This document shows, in pieces, positions 62,512-64,000 of a stretch of DNA of 64,000 nucleotides. The notes under the pieces are model-generated. The model saw only the letters and a program-made list of their open reading frames with translations, ran no database searches and was not told the origin of the DNA. Source of the stretch: Streptomyces sp. SAI-135 (lineage in GTDB: Bacteria > Actinomycetota > Actinomycetes > Streptomycetales > Streptomycetaceae); the NCBI RefSeq assembly GCF_029893805.1, contig NZ_JARXYP010000002.1:9114001-9178000 (forward strand), written 5' to 3'. A program made the position numbers and the translations under genes. Position 1 is the first letter of the stretch, and each line of letters begins with the position of its first letter.

Positions 62512-62779
62512 ACCAACGCCCCGAAGACCTACTTCGACCGTCCGAAGTTCCAGGGTCCGGCAGCAGGGCGGCGGCATAGTCGGCACGCCCCAACCCGGAC
62601 TATGTCGGCCAGTGCAATGCCACGTGATCCTTCTTCCGGGTCTTCGCGATGATTCTCGCTCGCCGTCAGGCGCTACGGACCGAATGGACGGCGGACCTGA
62701 CGCAGGTCTTACATCTCCCGCCGGTGCGCGTCGCCATGTTGTTCGACACCACCTCAGTGTCGTTACCGACCTGCGCTGG
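62512..62779. other. intergenic region between XRE and the Mo-hydroxylase operon
   Basis: No gene supported; precedes the dispersed repeat. Confidence 0.4.
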
Positions 62780-63013
62780 ATCGCTTGCACCATCCCGACG
62801 CTCGGTGTGCCACTCACGGCCGAACCCGCTTTATGCCGGGTCCCGGATCGATGCCCGCTTCAGCCCCCTCAGCTCAACGCAAGCCTGGGATCGACAGAGC
62901 CTGGATGATCCTGCTCCCGGCGGCCAGCCTTGGAGCAGCGCTCGACCCGAAGACCACACGAATGGGCGCGGCGCCGGCCTTCCCCTGCCCGAACTTGCCA
63001 TCAGCCAGGAGGC
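62780..63013 (+). repeat. dispersed repeat, copy C
   Basis: Core 62855-63013: AGCCTGGGATCGACAGAGCC, TGGATGATCCTGC, GGCCAGCCTTGGAGCAGCGC, CCCCTGCCCGAACTTGCCAT, CAGCCAGGAGG. The last element is also the ribosome-binding site of the gene at 63018. Similarity to copy A reaches back to about 62757 (TGTCGTTAC). Confidence 0.8.
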
Positions 63014-63017
63014 ATTG

Positions 63018-63641
63018 ATGAACGAACAGAACGACGTGGGAGGCGCCGGTTCGGGTGTGTCCCGGCGCAACTTTGTAGGGGGGAGCCTGGCCGCCGTCAC
63101 GGTGGCGCCGCTGCTGACCGGACAGGCCGAGACGGCAGAAGCCGCCCCGGCAGCCACCGTCGACGGCGTGACGCCGGTGACGATACGAACCGCCGTCAAC
63201 GGCGATCCGGTCACCCTGCGGGTGGACCCGCGGGCCACCCTGCTGGACACACTCCGAGAGCGGCTCGACCTCAAAGGCACCAAGAAGGGCTGCGACCGGG
63301 GACAGTGCGGCGCCTGCACCGTGCACATCGACGGCCGACGCGTGCTGTCGTGCCTCACGCTGGCCGCCACGACGAGCGGCCACCAAGTCACCACGATCGA
63401 AGGGCTGGCCGACGGCGACCGGCTGCACCCCATGCAGCAGGCCTTCGTCGACCACGACGGTCTGCAGTGCGGCTTCTGCACCCCAGGACAGATCATGTCC
63501 GCAGTCGCCATGGTCGACAACGAGGGACCCGCCCGCTCGGACAATGAGATACGTGAGCGCATGTCGGGCAACATCTGCCGGTGCAGCGCCTACCCCCGCA
63601 TCGTCGACGCCATCCGGGACGCGCAGCAGGTGATGCGCTGA
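63018..63641 (+). CDS. Tat-exported 2Fe-2S subunit of a xanthine-dehydrogenase/aldehyde-oxidase-type enzyme (YagT-like)
   Basis: 207 aa. Twin-arginine signal (SRRNFVGGSLAAVTVAPLL) means export with cofactor loaded. The plant-type 2Fe-2S domain has CDRGQCGACTVHIDG plus a fourth Cys (VLSC), and the second cluster domain has CGFCTPGQ and CRCSAYP. AGGAGG from the dispersed repeat is its ribosome-binding site. Its stop overlaps the next ATG (TGATG), so the two subunits are coupled. Small subunit of a periplasm-type aldehyde oxidoreductase. Confidence 0.93.
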   Translation: MNEQNDVGGAGSGVSRRNFVGGSLAAVTVAPLLTGQAETAEAAPAATVDGVTPVTIRTAVNGDPVTLRVDPRATLLDTLRERLDLKGTKKGCDRGQCGACTVHIDGRRVLSCLTLAATTSGHQVTTIEGLADGDRLHPMQQAFVDHDGLQCGFCTPGQIMSAVAMVDNEGPARSDNEIRERMSGNICRCSAYPRIVDAIRDAQQVMR

Positions 63642-64000
63642 TGCGGCCCTACACCTACGCCCAGGCGCGCTCGGTCCGTGAGGCAGTGCAGAACGCCAAG
63701 CCCGGCACCGCATTCCTGGCCGGTGGCACCACCCTGGTGGACCTCATGAAGCTCGAGGTGATGTCGCCCGACCGCGTCGTGGACATCAACCGCCTGCCAC
63801 TGGACGGCATCACCCTGGACCACCAGGCTCTGCACATCGGTGCGCTCGAACGAATGAGTGACGTGGCCGCCGCGCCCGCCGTGCGCAAGCACTACCCGAT
63901 GGTCGCGCAGGCGCTGGAGCTGAGTGCCTCGGCCCAGCTGCGCAACATGGCGAGCATCGGCGGCAACCTGCTGCAGCGCACGCGGTGCAGTTACTTCCGC
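63641..64000 (+). CDS. FAD-binding subunit of the same Mo hydroxylase (YagS-like), partial
   Basis: The first 120 codons; the gene runs off the window. RPYTYAQARSVREAVQNAKP and FLAGGTTLVDLMKLEVMSPD form the FAD pyrophosphate-binding motif, with LRNMASIGGNLLQRTRCSYF the second FAD segment and the start of the 4Fe-4S-type insertion. A Mo-binding large subunit is expected just beyond the window. Confidence 0.93.
   Translation, partial: MRPYTYAQARSVREAVQNAKPGTAFLAGGTTLVDLMKLEVMSPDRVVDINRLPLDGITLDHQALHIGALERMSDVAAAPAVRKHYPMVAQALELSASAQLRNMASIGGNLLQRTRCSYFR

Overview
The window has very high GC, strong third-position GC bias and family content typical of Streptomyces or a close actinobacterium. 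Many broken genes and fragments of at least four transposase families (IS5, IS110, IS630, ISL3) suggest a chromosome arm or other plastic region. No rRNA, tRNA, CRISPR array or origin was seen.

Left part (1-20.5 kb): an ECF41-type sigma factor sits beside an oxidoreductase-cupin-AhpD operon that carries a textbook ECF41 promoter. Next come a divergent SDR/ArsR pair sharing a 27-bp palindrome, a secreted GH127 arabinofuranosidase with a ricin-type lectin tail, and an OGG-fold glycosylase relative. A secreted NucA/NucB DNase faces a small, possibly ComJ-like, protein. Two decayed plasmid-type genes, IS scraps, a STAND ATPase with a ricin-lectin membrane protein, and a second SDR follow.

Middle part (20.5-32.3 kb): a wrecked copy of an XRE-regulator plus molybdenum-hydroxylase cluster. 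Its regulator carries an IS5-family insertion with flanking TTA, its 2Fe-2S subunit is cut short, no FAD subunit is present, and the large Mo subunit is intact. An amidohydrolase, a frameshifted carboxylesterase, an intact IS5-family element, an orphan helical protein, a quinone-oxidoreductase-like gene and more transposase debris follow. The window ends (61.7-64 kb) with an intact paralogue of the same cluster: XRE regulator, Tat-exported 2Fe-2S subunit, FAD subunit. A repeat of about 150 bp occurs at both loci and beside the STAND/SDR genes.

Core (32.36-58.14 kb): a type VII (ESX-like) secretion island bounded by transposase debris. It holds four WXG100-type proteins (one frameshifted), EccD, a beta-helix/AAA+ EccA-like fusion, an Esp-like protein, EccC (frameshifted at a G5 run) and a 14.7-kb giant gene of 4,908 codons. 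The giant has a WXG100-like helical and membrane N-terminus, tandem 42-residue repeats, an anthrax-lethal-factor-like zinc protease signature, two OTU-like domains lacking the catalytic Cys, and a recurring F-F/L-F-A-P-P / F-F-G-S-x-P-R-P motif that also ends the protein. One in-frame TAG splits it. EccB, EccE and mycosin are absent from the window. This giant putative T7SS substrate is the most novel item.

Several frameshifts lie in homopolymers (eccC, second esx gene, carboxylesterase, the 13-14 kb genes). Sequencing error has to be excluded before reading them as gene death. Genes crossed by IS elements or by several stops are real pseudogenes.
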